A stretch of 64,000 nucleotides of DNA, from the NCBI RefSeq assembly GCF_001439665.1, contig NZ_LMAK01000014.1, positions 124,001 to 188,000 on the forward strand, in the 5' to 3' direction. The notes under the pieces are model-generated. The model searched no databases, was not told the DNA's origin, and was given only the letters and a program-made list of their open reading frames with translations. How positions within the stretch are numbered: the first letter of the stretch is position 1; the number at the start of each line of letters is the position of its first letter. This document shows, piece after piece, positions 9,161-17,724 of the stretch. Origin of the DNA: Formosa algae (GTDB lineage: Bacteria; Bacteroidota; Bacteroidia; Flavobacteriales; Flavobacteriaceae). A program made the position numbers and the translations under genes.

Positions 9161-10417
9161 ATGATACAATCAATTTTAAATTTAAGAACTAAAAAAATTG
9201 CACCAGAGCAATTGTTTATGTTAAGTGTGTTAATTGTAAATGGTGGTAATTATATTTACAATCTTATTTTAGGGCGTGTATTAGGTCCGGAGCAGTTTGC
9301 AGATGCTGCTGTGCTTATAACATTTTTATTAGTCTTGTCTTTTGTCGCAATGACGTTTCAATTGGTTACAGCCAAATTCTCGGTGTTATTTGAACATAAG
9401 GTCTTTCAAGATTTTATTACTAAAGTCTATAAGCAAGCTGGAATAGTTGGCCTTCTATTAGGATTACTCATTATCGTGTTTGCTTCGCAATTGCAACACA
9501 TTTTTAATACGTCTTCATCTGTTATGTTTATCATTTTTGGATGTGGTGTACCGCTTTATTTTTTAATGAGTGTAAATAGAGGAGCATTTCAAGGTAAAAA
9601 AGCTTATAAACCGTTATCGTTAACGTATCAAGCAGAAATGTTAAGTCGGTTATTAATTACCTTAGGATTAATTTATCTTTTTAATCTTCAATCGTCTGCA
9701 GTCATCGCTATTGGTATAGTCTTGTCTTTTGTATTTGGAATGTTTCCTTTCAATGTGAAACACATTCGTTTTAAAAAGCCACAAGCGTTATCGCAAGATT
9801 ATAGTAAACAAATTAAGCGTTTCTTTTTGTTAACCGCGTTTTACGAGCTTACTCAAATCATTATAAATAATAGTGACATCTTATTAGTAAAACACTATTT
9901 TGAATCTTATGAAGCAGGTTTATACGCCTCTCTAGCATTAATAGGGCGCATGGTATATTTTATAGCTTGGATGTTTGTAATGTTACTTTTACCTGCTGTA
10001 GTTGAGTTGAAAAAAGAAGGGAAAGAAACAGCTTCGGTCCTTTTTAAATATGTGGGTTATATCGCTATTATTTCCGCTCTCATTGTTTTAAGTTGTTTAA
10101 GTTTCCCAGAATTGATAATAAAATTATTATTTGGTGAATCTTATCTTGCCATGGCACCGTTATTATGGAAATATGCTATTGCGACTTCAATGTTTGCTAT
10201 TTCAAACATCTTCGCTTATTACTATTTATCGTTAGATCAATATATCCCCGTAATCTTCTCTGGAGTGTTTGGTATGCTTCAAATGCTATTGGTGGTGTTT
10301 TATCACGATAGTCTAGAGCAAGTGGTTCATATGCAAATTATTGCTATGCTTTGTTTGCTTACTATTCAAATTATATTCTTTATCTATAACTCAAAAAGAA
10401 CACGCTTAAAGGCTTAG
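9161..10417 (+). CDS. Polysaccharide/lipid-linked oligosaccharide flippase (MATE-like)
   Basis: This 418-aa polytopic protein has about 12 hydrophobic segments spread over its whole length. The N-terminal stretch NGGNYIYNLILGRVLGPEQF is the typical opening of Wzx/PST-type oligosaccharide flippases, including the conserved LGRxLGPxxF turn. It would move lipid-linked glycan or polymer across the inner membrane. It lies between the TPR/barrel protein and a GT4 enzyme, and each of these two genes has its own LytTR-like promoter. PelG of Pel systems is the same kind of transporter, but a Wzx role is equally possible. Confidence 0.88.
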   Translation: MIQSILNLRTKKIAPEQLFMLSVLIVNGGNYIYNLILGRVLGPEQFADAAVLITFLLVLSFVAMTFQLVTAKFSVLFEHKVFQDFITKVYKQAGIVGLLLGLLIIVFASQLQHIFNTSSSVMFIIFGCGVPLYFLMSVNRGAFQGKKAYKPLSLTYQAEMLSRLLITLGLIYLFNLQSSAVIAIGIVLSFVFGMFPFNVKHIRFKKPQALSQDYSKQIKRFFLLTAFYELTQIIINNSDILLVKHYFESYEAGLYASLALIGRMVYFIAWMFVMLLLPAVVELKKEGKETASVLFKYVGYIAIISALIVLSCLSFPELIIKLLFGESYLAMAPLLWKYAIATSMFAISNIFAYYYLSLDQYIPVIFSGVFGMLQMLLVVFYHDSLEQVVHMQIIAMLCLLTIQIIFFIYNSKRTRLKA

Positions 10418-10430
10418 TCTAAAGTAAATT

Positions 10431-10501
10431 ACCATTCGTCTATACTAAATCGCCCTCGGTCTAAATTGGGCAATATTATTGAAGAATAAACATCAAATTT
10501 G
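10431..10501 (+). promoter_or_regulatory. Putative LytTR-controlled promoter, copy 3
   Basis: ACCATTCGTCTATACTAAAT starts at 10431, 14 bp after the flippase stop. A -7-like box, CAAATTTG (7 of 8 to TAnnTTTG), lies at 10494-10501, 63 bp downstream, and the GT4 start codon follows at 10525. ACCATTCGT matches 8 of 9 positions of the LytTR half-site consensus. A looser second half-site, GCCCTCGGT, lies 21 bp further on. Confidence 0.62.
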
Positions 10502-10524
10502 TATTATAATTAAAATAATTAATC

Positions 10525-11736
10525 ATGAAATTAGCTATTGTAACCGCCTTCCCTCCAAGTAAAGTCACCTTAAACGAATATGCTTATCATTTGGTAAAGC
10601 ACTTCAGACAAAAACAAGATATCACTGAATTAATTTTACTGACAGATAAAACTGAAGGTGATAAAGATTTAGAATTTACAGAAGCCGGTTGTAAGATTAC
10701 TGTAAAAGAATGTTGGTCGTTTAATAGCTACACTACGTTATTTTCTGTAAATCGTGCCATCAATAAAACAAAGCCAGATGCTGTATTATTTAATTTACAG
10801 TTTATGAAATTTGGTGATAAGAAAATAGCAGCAGCTTTAGGATTGTTATTGCCTTTAGTATGTAAATTGAAAAAGATTCCTAATGTAGTATTGTTACATA
10901 ACATCCTTGAAGAAGTAGATTTAAAAAGTGCAGGCTTTACTTCAAGTAAGTTAATGCAAAACATTTACGGATTTATAGGAACAACCTTAACCGAATTTAT
11001 TCTTCATGCAGATGTTGTTGCCGTTACTATGCAGAAATACGTCACCACATTAGAAGCAAAATACTTAGCGCCAAACATAAAGTTAATTCCTCATGGGACT
11101 TTTGAAGTGCCTGTTGAACAAGATTATAGTTTAGCAGATGGACCTTTAAAAGTAATGACTTTTGGGAAGTTTGGAACTTATAAAAAAGTTGAAGGCATGA
11201 TTGAAGCTGTAGAATTAGTCCGTGCAAATACGGGATTAGATATAGAGGTTGTTATTGCTGGAACAGATAACCCAAATGTACCTGGATATTTGGCTCAAGT
11301 GCAAGAGGACTATAAACACGTCCCTCAGATTAGATTTACGGGTTATGTAGAAGAACATGAAGTGCCAACTTTGTTTAATGAAAGTGCTGTAGTTGTTTTT
11401 CCATATACCTCTACAACCGGAAGTTCTGGGGTGTTGCATCAGGCTGGAAGTTATGGTAAAGCAGTAGTGATGCCAGATTTAGGTGACTTAGCTAGTTTAG
11501 TTAAAGAAGAAGGCTATAAAGGAGAGTTTTTTGATCCGAATAGTGTTGAAAGTTTAGCCGTTGCAATAGAAAATATTGTAACTAATAACGGATATAGAAT
11601 TGCATTAGGTCAAGCCAATTATAAAGCAGCAACAGCTTTACCTATGAGTAAAATAACTGACATGTACTTAGAAACATTTAAGGAGATCATCGAAAAAAAA
11701 ATAGAACTAACTAATAAGAAAGAAATTATGGCTTAG
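10525..11736 (+). CDS. Glycosyltransferase family 4-like (GT-B fold)
   Basis: This is a 403-aa soluble enzyme. The N-terminal Rossmann half opens with the PPS loop in MKLAIVTAFPPSKVTLNEYA. The C-terminal half carries the donor-site signatures of GT4: MTFGKFGTYKKVEGMIEAV, a DIEVVIAG strand, IRFTGYVEEHEVPTLF and VFPYTSTTGSSGVLHQA. It transfers a sugar from a nucleotide donor, and the linkage cannot be told from sequence. It overlaps the 3' end of the convergent hydrolase gene by 11 bp. PelF is also a GT4 enzyme, which is part of the Pel-like impression of the locus. Confidence 0.88.
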   Translation: MKLAIVTAFPPSKVTLNEYAYHLVKHFRQKQDITELILLTDKTEGDKDLEFTEAGCKITVKECWSFNSYTTLFSVNRAINKTKPDAVLFNLQFMKFGDKKIAAALGLLLPLVCKLKKIPNVVLLHNILEEVDLKSAGFTSSKLMQNIYGFIGTTLTEFILHADVVAVTMQKYVTTLEAKYLAPNIKLIPHGTFEVPVEQDYSLADGPLKVMTFGKFGTYKKVEGMIEAVELVRANTGLDIEVVIAGTDNPNVPGYLAQVQEDYKHVPQIRFTGYVEEHEVPTLFNESAVVVFPYTSTTGSSGVLHQAGSYGKAVVMPDLGDLASLVKEEGYKGEFFDPNSVESLAVAIENIVTNNGYRIALGQANYKAATALPMSKITDMYLETFKEIIEKKIELTNKKEIMA

Positions 11737-13243
11737 CTATATAATCAAAGGCGGGTTTTGTTTGCCCGTTTTTGTCTATAAATCCATAATGTTCTTGTGC
11801 GTTTTTTCGCCATGGTAAACTCCCTACAACTGCTTTTGGTATGTATGTAAAATCGTAAAGTGTCCAAGACATAAATTGCAAATTATTAGCTGCAATATGT
11901 TCTTGGATTTTTTTGTGGTAATTAGCTTGGTCTTCGTCTGAAGCTCCATTAGGTTTCCATAATCCTGAATAAGAGGATAGCCCAAATTCCTGTAAAACCA
12001 AAGGTTTGTTCGGGATTTCGGTTTTAAGGGTTTTTATAGCGTCATTTAAATGCTCTAAATTTTCGTAATAATGAAAGGAAACGATATCAACTTTATCTTT
12101 TAAAATTGGTGCACTTTGGGTATTAGACCAGCCAATAGTTACGGGGTGCGAAGCATCTACAGATTTTACAAAATCTATCATATTATCTAACCACGCAATA
12201 ACATTAGGTTTACCTCTCGATTCAAAATCTAAATTGGGTTCGTTTTTAATGTCCCAAGCAAGAAGTGCCTTGTGGTTCTTGAAAGTCGATACAATAGTTT
12301 CTGCATGACGCTGATTTAATGTCCAATCCATCACCGAATAATCCCCATAAAAATCGAATAAAGTTAAGACAACTTTTAAACTATGAGCTTCAGCTAAGTC
12401 TAAAGTTTGTTTTAGTTTTTCTAGCTTTTCGGGTTTTACGTTTGCTTTGCCAAAATCTTCGTATTGTACAAAAATACGCACCGAATTTAGTCCAGCATTT
12501 TTAATAATGTCAAAATCTTTTGATAGGATTGAGGTCGAAAAATCGTCGCCAAACATATCCCAAGGATTGGCTTGCGGATAGTAATTTATACCTTTAATAT
12601 CTAAATTAGCCGTATTGATTGGTTCGGTATCAAACGTGTAGGGTTCACTGTGTTCTTTAACCAAATGTCGAATGCGCCAAAAACCATCTTCTAGTAAAAA
12701 CACCATTTTATAGGTCGAAGTTTCTGTGGTTTCCAAAACCAATTGTTCCGCTTTAAACACGCTTTTGTATTCTACCACATTTCTATCTGTAATAACGGCT
12801 AATTGACCATCTTCACTAAAAAATTCTAAAGTCGGATGATGCTTTAAAGTGGTAGCATCAATTGTGATGTCTTCCGCTTTATTTAAGGCTATAAAGTCGA
12901 ACAGGTTTTTTCGTGCACTATCGGTATAATAGTCTTTGATACCTGCTGTTTTATTGGTTTTATAAGCAATTTGTTTTACATACCACGCATCTAAATAATC
13001 GTTTTGTAAAGCGTTTAGGTTTTCGTTGTCCATGGGACGTCCTTCGTTTTGTAAAGGTTCCCACACCAATTGAGGCATGTATTGTTCTACTTTCTGAATT
13101 TCGGTATGTAACATGCTGCTTCGGTCTGCACCTGTATTGAGGTAGCTAAATACAGCGCTAAGGCCCGAAATAATTAAGGCAATAACCATAATATAAGAGA
13201 TAATTAAAATGGTACGTAGTATGTTTTTATTAAGACCTACCAT
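11726..13243 (-). CDS. Membrane-anchored GH5-like glycoside hydrolase
   Basis: This 505-aa protein has an N-terminal transmembrane anchor (about 9-32), then a linker domain (about 35-205) resembling a nuclear-transport-factor-like fold, then a TIM-barrel hydrolase (about 212-505). The acid/base is Glu335 in AWDIKNEPN and the nucleophile is Glu419 in LVLQEFGLSS, the clan GH-A arrangement. It is the last gene of a minus-strand operon whose genes overlap (7 bp here). Tethered periplasmic hydrolases are common in exopolysaccharide synthesis operons (BcsZ, PelA, PslG). The substrate is probably a beta-mannan or beta-glucan-like backbone, by inference only. Confidence 0.82.
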   Translation of the reverse strand: MVGLNKNILRTILIISYIMVIALIISGLSAVFSYLNTGADRSSMLHTEIQKVEQYMPQLVWEPLQNEGRPMDNENLNALQNDYLDAWYVKQIAYKTNKTAGIKDYYTDSARKNLFDFIALNKAEDITIDATTLKHHPTLEFFSEDGQLAVITDRNVVEYKSVFKAEQLVLETTETSTYKMVFLLEDGFWRIRHLVKEHSEPYTFDTEPINTANLDIKGINYYPQANPWDMFGDDFSTSILSKDFDIIKNAGLNSVRIFVQYEDFGKANVKPEKLEKLKQTLDLAEAHSLKVVLTLFDFYGDYSVMDWTLNQRHAETIVSTFKNHKALLAWDIKNEPNLDFESRGKPNVIAWLDNMIDFVKSVDASHPVTIGWSNTQSAPILKDKVDIVSFHYYENLEHLNDAIKTLKTEIPNKPLVLQEFGLSSYSGLWKPNGASDEDQANYHKKIQEHIAANNLQFMSWTLYDFTYIPKAVVGSLPWRKNAQEHYGFIDKNGQTKPAFDYIAKP

Positions 13244-14454
13244 AGTTTTTTAGTATTGAATTGTTTCGTTATTCCAGCCGTTTCTATACTGAAATTATAG
13301 TTGCCATTACTGTAAATAGCGGGTTTTAAATTGAAATTGACATACCCATTAAACGATGTTTTGGTCAGAGTTTCAATGTGTTTATTTGTTTTATATATAT
13401 GAAGTTTTACATGTAAACCATCCGGAATCATTTGTCCCATAAAACTTTGTAAAGGCCCAACCGTAATGCTTCTGTTTTGCTCTGAAAATTTTACATTATA
13501 ATCTTCAATAACAGATTTGTATTGTAATGCAATACTTTCGCTTTCTGCCATACCATCGACGTAGGCTTTAACAGTCCAAGCATCTTTATAATCTGGATGT
13601 ATAATTTTTGCTTGGGCAATACCATCAATTGTTGTTCCTGTGGTTTTTAGAATATTTTGTTTTTGATTGGTGATAAAAAACGTAACATATGTACCATCAC
13701 TCACCACATTATTCTGTTTGTCTTTTATAATAGATGTTGAAAATGTTGTAATCTGATTACCGTCGGCATAGGCATGAGGACGTGTTGCCGAAATAGTAAA
13801 ATCTGTAGGAATGGCAGCAGAAACATTAATCGTGAATTCTTTTGAGTTGATACCTAAACTTTCTGAAGACACTAACATACGTCCGCTTTCTTGTTTAGAA
13901 TATATGTTTTTATACGCAATTAGATTCTTAGTGAAAATGTCTGTAGTTTCTTCTGATGCTAAAAATTGATGCTTAGCATTTACCAAAGTATTTGTCGGCA
14001 CCGGATTATCTAAAGAATCGGTAGGAATCACCACCAACATGGTATAATCTGTACCACCAGCTTCTATACTTGGCGGCCCAATATAGGTTTCCATAGTTGC
14101 CACTTCAGCTTTTGGATTCATGGTAAACGTCCCTGATAGCGACATTGTTTTATCTAGTAGTTTCCAACTTACAGCACCTCTCTTTTTACTGATGTTTTCT
14201 GGAATTTTATATTGAAGGATATTCGCATTTAATTCCCCAGTCAACAAAGTAGACCCATAACTGTTAGAACAATAGAGTAGTGGGTGCTCGCCTTCCGATG
14301 TAGAGAATTTTAAAACAACACTATCACCAACGTTATAATCGGTTTGTGTGGTAATCAATTGGATAGGTTGAGTTGTTTCACTGTATTGTACAACAGAAAA
14401 AGATGATAATAGTATCAATCCTAAAAGGAACAAATATGTGTGTTTAAATGGCAT
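13237..14454 (-). CDS. Exported Ig-like (invasin/bacterial macroglobulin-like) protein of unknown function
   Basis: This 405-aa protein has an N-terminal hydrophobic signal (FLLGLILLSSFSVVQYSE). The rest is beta-rich, with several Ig-like modules. Residues about 210-315 have the Big_1/invasin pattern (TRPHAYADGNQITTF, VVSDGTYVTFFITNQ, GIAQAKIIHPDYKDAWTVKAYVDG). The final module (NGYVNFNLKP to FSIETAG) is another beta sandwich. There is no enzyme motif. The start overlaps the stop of the large membrane protein by one base and the end overlaps the GH5-like gene by 7 bp, so stoichiometric co-translation is likely. It may be a periplasmic scaffold of the synthesis complex. Confidence 0.72.
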   Translation of the reverse strand: MPFKHTYLFLLGLILLSSFSVVQYSETTQPIQLITTQTDYNVGDSVVLKFSTSEGEHPLLYCSNSYGSTLLTGELNANILQYKIPENISKKRGAVSWKLLDKTMSLSGTFTMNPKAEVATMETYIGPPSIEAGGTDYTMLVVIPTDSLDNPVPTNTLVNAKHQFLASEETTDIFTKNLIAYKNIYSKQESGRMLVSSESLGINSKEFTINVSAAIPTDFTISATRPHAYADGNQITTFSTSIIKDKQNNVVSDGTYVTFFITNQKQNILKTTGTTIDGIAQAKIIHPDYKDAWTVKAYVDGMAESESIALQYKSVIEDYNVKFSEQNRSITVGPLQSFMGQMIPDGLHVKLHIYKTNKHIETLTKTSFNGYVNFNLKPAIYSNGNYNFSIETAGITKQFNTKKLW

Positions 14455-17400
14455 TAATTCGGACTTCCTATATATGTGTTTATTTCTATTTTAATATAAC
14501 TAAAATTGGGATGTTCAATTTTTTGTAATTGAGATGTCGTATGATTGTCAATTCTATTGGGTACTATTTTACCAGCAATAGCAGCGTTAGGTAAGCCGTT
14601 GACAAAAATATTAGTCATATCATCATTTATCAACGTCACTTTGCCTGCATGCAACATCGGATATTCAAAATCTTGTTTCCGTTGTTGGCGTACCCCTTCT
14701 TTTACAAAAGCATGATCTACCCAAAGCATGTTTTTCTGCTCATCGTAATACGTAATTAATAGCTGAGGTATCGTAATTTCTTGAATACCACTATTAAATA
14801 AGTTTCCGCTTATAGTTTTATCTTTAATATTGATAGCGCTTAAGACGACACTTTTATATAAATCGGACCCAGAGACATTTCCTGCCGCTTGTAAGTTAAA
14901 TTTGGTAGGTTGTTCTTCAAACTCTACAGGTGTAAATTCATCCGGATTAAACGTATCTGGAATAGAATCTTGTGTTTTAGACCAGGCAATACCTTCAAAA
15001 TTAATACGGAAACTGGTCGACTCTTTAGGCATCAACTTATGTTTCATATGGTATTTAGCATTGTAAGTCGCCAGTTCTTTATTATCGTCGTTATATAAGG
15101 TGCCTTTTAAAATCACGTCTGCTGGCACATTATCTATATTTTGAACTTCACCAATAATGGCATAATGTCCATCGTATTGCACCAATTTAGCCGAAACGAC
15201 TTCTAAAACAGGTTGTTTTAAAATGTCTTCGTGATGGGTTTGTTCGGTGGTAATACGGCGTCGCCCTTGATTAAAATATTTAGTGGCATTAGCCGAGTAC
15301 AATTGGTCTGGTGGTAAATCGTTATTTAAATCGTCGGGGTGTAAATACCATTTTTTACGATGTTTAGATAGGGTTTTATAATCTATCTTTTCAATTTTTT
15401 CTAAAGGTGTTATCCATTGGGTGGTCACTTTTGCAGAAGCCGTACTATCGTTAAGTTGTGTGATTTCTGTTTCAATGGCATCCATTTTAGCATAACTACT
15501 TAATAAACCATCTGTCACCGAAATTTCCAACATATACTGAGCAATTGGCAAATTACTATTGGGATCTATCAATTGGTGAGCTTTTTCAAATTCCTTAAAA
15601 TCTAAAGCATCGTAATAGGCGATAATGGCATTTTCAGGACTGCGTTGTGAGTCATTTTTAAGATAGAATAGATAGAGGCCATAACATAATATAATCGCCA
15701 AAAACACCGACCAAATATGCGTGACACGCAGAACGTTCCTGTTAAATTTATGGTAGCTCACCGAGTATTTTAAAAAATCTGGAATAGGTTTAAAGCGCGT
15801 TTTTAGCATGTTTACCCAGAGCATTTGTATGTTTAAAACAAAGGCGATTAATACGGTTAAAAATGGTACTATTCCCCAATGAATTTTAAGCCATTTGGCT
15901 ACATCTTCTTTGGGTAAAATAGATGACACTGGCGGAATATTAAGCCGTTCCCAAACCATGATGCCGTTTTCTAATTGGCGTAACCGTTGCCAACCACAGA
16001 AGTAGAGGATAGGGTCGTAAAACTTATCGTTAGAAAAAATGTATTTGAGATTGTATTTTTCAGGCGTCGTTAAAAATTGTTGTAAGGACCCAATGCCGGC
16101 CACTCCTTTAAACTTCGAGTTCTCTAAACGTTCAATTGGTCGTGTGGTGAGTTCTGGTAAACGTCTTGCTGAATGGTAGTTACCGTCAACTGTCATAGCA
16201 TTGGTTTGTGCACTAAGCCAAGCCATTTGGTCGCCAAAACCTAAGGTTAAAAAACGCCATTTATCATGGTCATCTTGGTTTAAGAAATTCACAATGGGTA
16301 ACATCTTAATTTTCTGCGGTTGCGATGGTCTGAAGTAATTTAAACTCATGGTAAACACCACCATAAATACAGCTAATCCCGCTAAAATACCACCAATTAT
16401 TCGGTGATAGACCGCGCCAAATTTAGACTGAATCAATTCTTTTAAATCGCCTTCAACAAAGCGATAGGTAAATTCACCCATTAATGGAATGGATAGAATA
16501 GACGCCCAAAGTGTAAAGCGGTCTAAAGTCAAAATATTAAAAGCAGTTTCACCTAATATTTTTAAAGGAATAGGCGTGGTGCCACCAGTACCCAAAATAG
16601 TACAAATGGTAACGGATAAACCAAAAAACAGATAGCGTTTGCTGTAATATCTGTAAAAGATATAAGGTAACAAGACTAACAAGATTCCCCAAGGAATTAA
16701 AAAGAAGACGAGTCCTGAGGATGTGATTTCTAAAAAATTATCGCGAGAACCATGCGGAATCGGAACTTGCGTAATAGGATTGGCTTTTGAGTTTAACCAA
16801 TACGGAAAAATACAGCCAATAATTAAAACTAAAGACAACATGCCGAAGCTTACAATCCGTTTAAAAAGTTTGAAAAAGCTATTTAAAAAGAGTTTGAAGG
16901 TGACCTCTTTCATAGAGTTCACTTGCGCTCTCGAGACATCCATAATTACCATACCTATTAACGGAAAGATAAAAAAGACCATTCCAAAAATAGGGGTTAC
17001 ATGATGTGATGTTACGGTAACGGCAATGAGTGACAGACTGGTTGCTAAATACCATTTCTTACCGGTTTTTAACCATAAATAAATTTCGGGTAAGGCATGC
17101 ATTAACACCGAGACACCAACAATACTAGGCAATTGCCCAAAAATATGAAGCGTTTCTACAAAAGAAGATGAGAACACCGCCAAAAGAGCGGCATAACCCG
17201 CTACGGTTTTGTTCCCCGTCATGAGTAATGAAAACCGATAAGCACCAGTAATAAATAAGACTATTGCAATTAAGGCCACACTAAACATTCCAAACTTTAA
17301 GCCCCCAATCATTGAGAGTAAGGCAATAGATTGATGTACTAAAGGCGGATAGCTTTGCACTGTAAAACCCGTATACCATTCATAGTTCCAAGGTTCAAAC

Positions 17401-17543
17401 CAACTATTCGCATAATGATCTGCAAAGAACAAATGGATTAAGGCATCATAAGTAGTTTCCAAAGTGAAAAATATGGCACTTCCATGAAAAGCCAATCCTA
17501 AGAGTAGGGCTGCTATTAAGTATTTATTTGAGGTTTCCTTCAT
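14454..17543 (-). CDS. Large polytopic membrane protein, PTPS-related/GT-C-like glycosyltransferase
   Basis: This is a 1029-aa protein. Residues 1-420 hold about 10-12 transmembrane segments, with the early extracytoplasmic loop TYDALIHLFFADHYANSW and a YPPL motif, as in the PTPS-related membrane family (PF10131) and GT-C enzymes. Two further segments lie near 555-580 and 620-640. The remaining 390 residues form a periplasmic beta-rich domain. GT-C enzymes use lipid-phosphate sugars. The GT2 enzyme encoded divergently resembles polyprenyl-phosphate sugar synthases and could supply that donor, which would make the pair a donor-making and donor-using couple. The catalytic role is inferred. Confidence 0.72.
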   Translation of the reverse strand: MKETSNKYLIAALLLGLAFHGSAIFFTLETTYDALIHLFFADHYANSWFEPWNYEWYTGFTVQSYPPLVHQSIALLSMIGGLKFGMFSVALIAIVLFITGAYRFSLLMTGNKTVAGYAALLAVFSSSFVETLHIFGQLPSIVGVSVLMHALPEIYLWLKTGKKWYLATSLSLIAVTVTSHHVTPIFGMVFFIFPLIGMVIMDVSRAQVNSMKEVTFKLFLNSFFKLFKRIVSFGMLSLVLIIGCIFPYWLNSKANPITQVPIPHGSRDNFLEITSSGLVFFLIPWGILLVLLPYIFYRYYSKRYLFFGLSVTICTILGTGGTTPIPLKILGETAFNILTLDRFTLWASILSIPLMGEFTYRFVEGDLKELIQSKFGAVYHRIIGGILAGLAVFMVVFTMSLNYFRPSQPQKIKMLPIVNFLNQDDHDKWRFLTLGFGDQMAWLSAQTNAMTVDGNYHSARRLPELTTRPIERLENSKFKGVAGIGSLQQFLTTPEKYNLKYIFSNDKFYDPILYFCGWQRLRQLENGIMVWERLNIPPVSSILPKEDVAKWLKIHWGIVPFLTVLIAFVLNIQMLWVNMLKTRFKPIPDFLKYSVSYHKFNRNVLRVTHIWSVFLAIILCYGLYLFYLKNDSQRSPENAIIAYYDALDFKEFEKAHQLIDPNSNLPIAQYMLEISVTDGLLSSYAKMDAIETEITQLNDSTASAKVTTQWITPLEKIEKIDYKTLSKHRKKWYLHPDDLNNDLPPDQLYSANATKYFNQGRRRITTEQTHHEDILKQPVLEVVSAKLVQYDGHYAIIGEVQNIDNVPADVILKGTLYNDDNKELATYNAKYHMKHKLMPKESTSFRINFEGIAWSKTQDSIPDTFNPDEFTPVEFEEQPTKFNLQAAGNVSGSDLYKSVVLSAINIKDKTISGNLFNSGIQEITIPQLLITYYDEQKNMLWVDHAFVKEGVRQQRKQDFEYPMLHAGKVTLINDDMTNIFVNGLPNAAIAGKIVPNRIDNHTTSQLQKIEHPNFSYIKIEINTYIGSPN

Positions 17544-17623
17544 TTTTAAGCCTAAGCTGTAACGATATGGTAAAGATATATAATTTTAATAGGGGTTCGA
17601 TTTTTAATCACCTAAAGCAAACT

Positions 17624-17694
17624 ACCATTCGTCGACACATCAATATGAGTTAATCTAAATAAGAAAAATAAAAGCAGCTTCTACAGTACTTTTG
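17624..17694 (+). promoter_or_regulatory. Putative LytTR-controlled promoter, copy 4
   Basis: ACCATTCGTCGACACATCAA starts at 17624. A second half-site, TGAGTTAAT (8 of 9 to WMMGTTNRK), lies 22 bp further at 17646-17654, and a perfect TAnnTTTG box (TACTTTTG) at 17687-17694 is 63 bp from the first half-site. The receiver-GT2 gene starts at 17725. The region is shared with the divergent 14454-17543 operon. This is the best-formed of the four copies. Confidence 0.68.
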
Positions 17695-17724
17695 AACTGT
17701 TTAAAATGATAAAATAACCACATT

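Noticed and set aside
10452-10471. GCCC...GGGC hairpin in the leader of the GT4 gene
   Set aside because: Only a 4-bp stem with a 12-nt loop; too weak to call an attenuator, and it falls within the proposed regulatory site.
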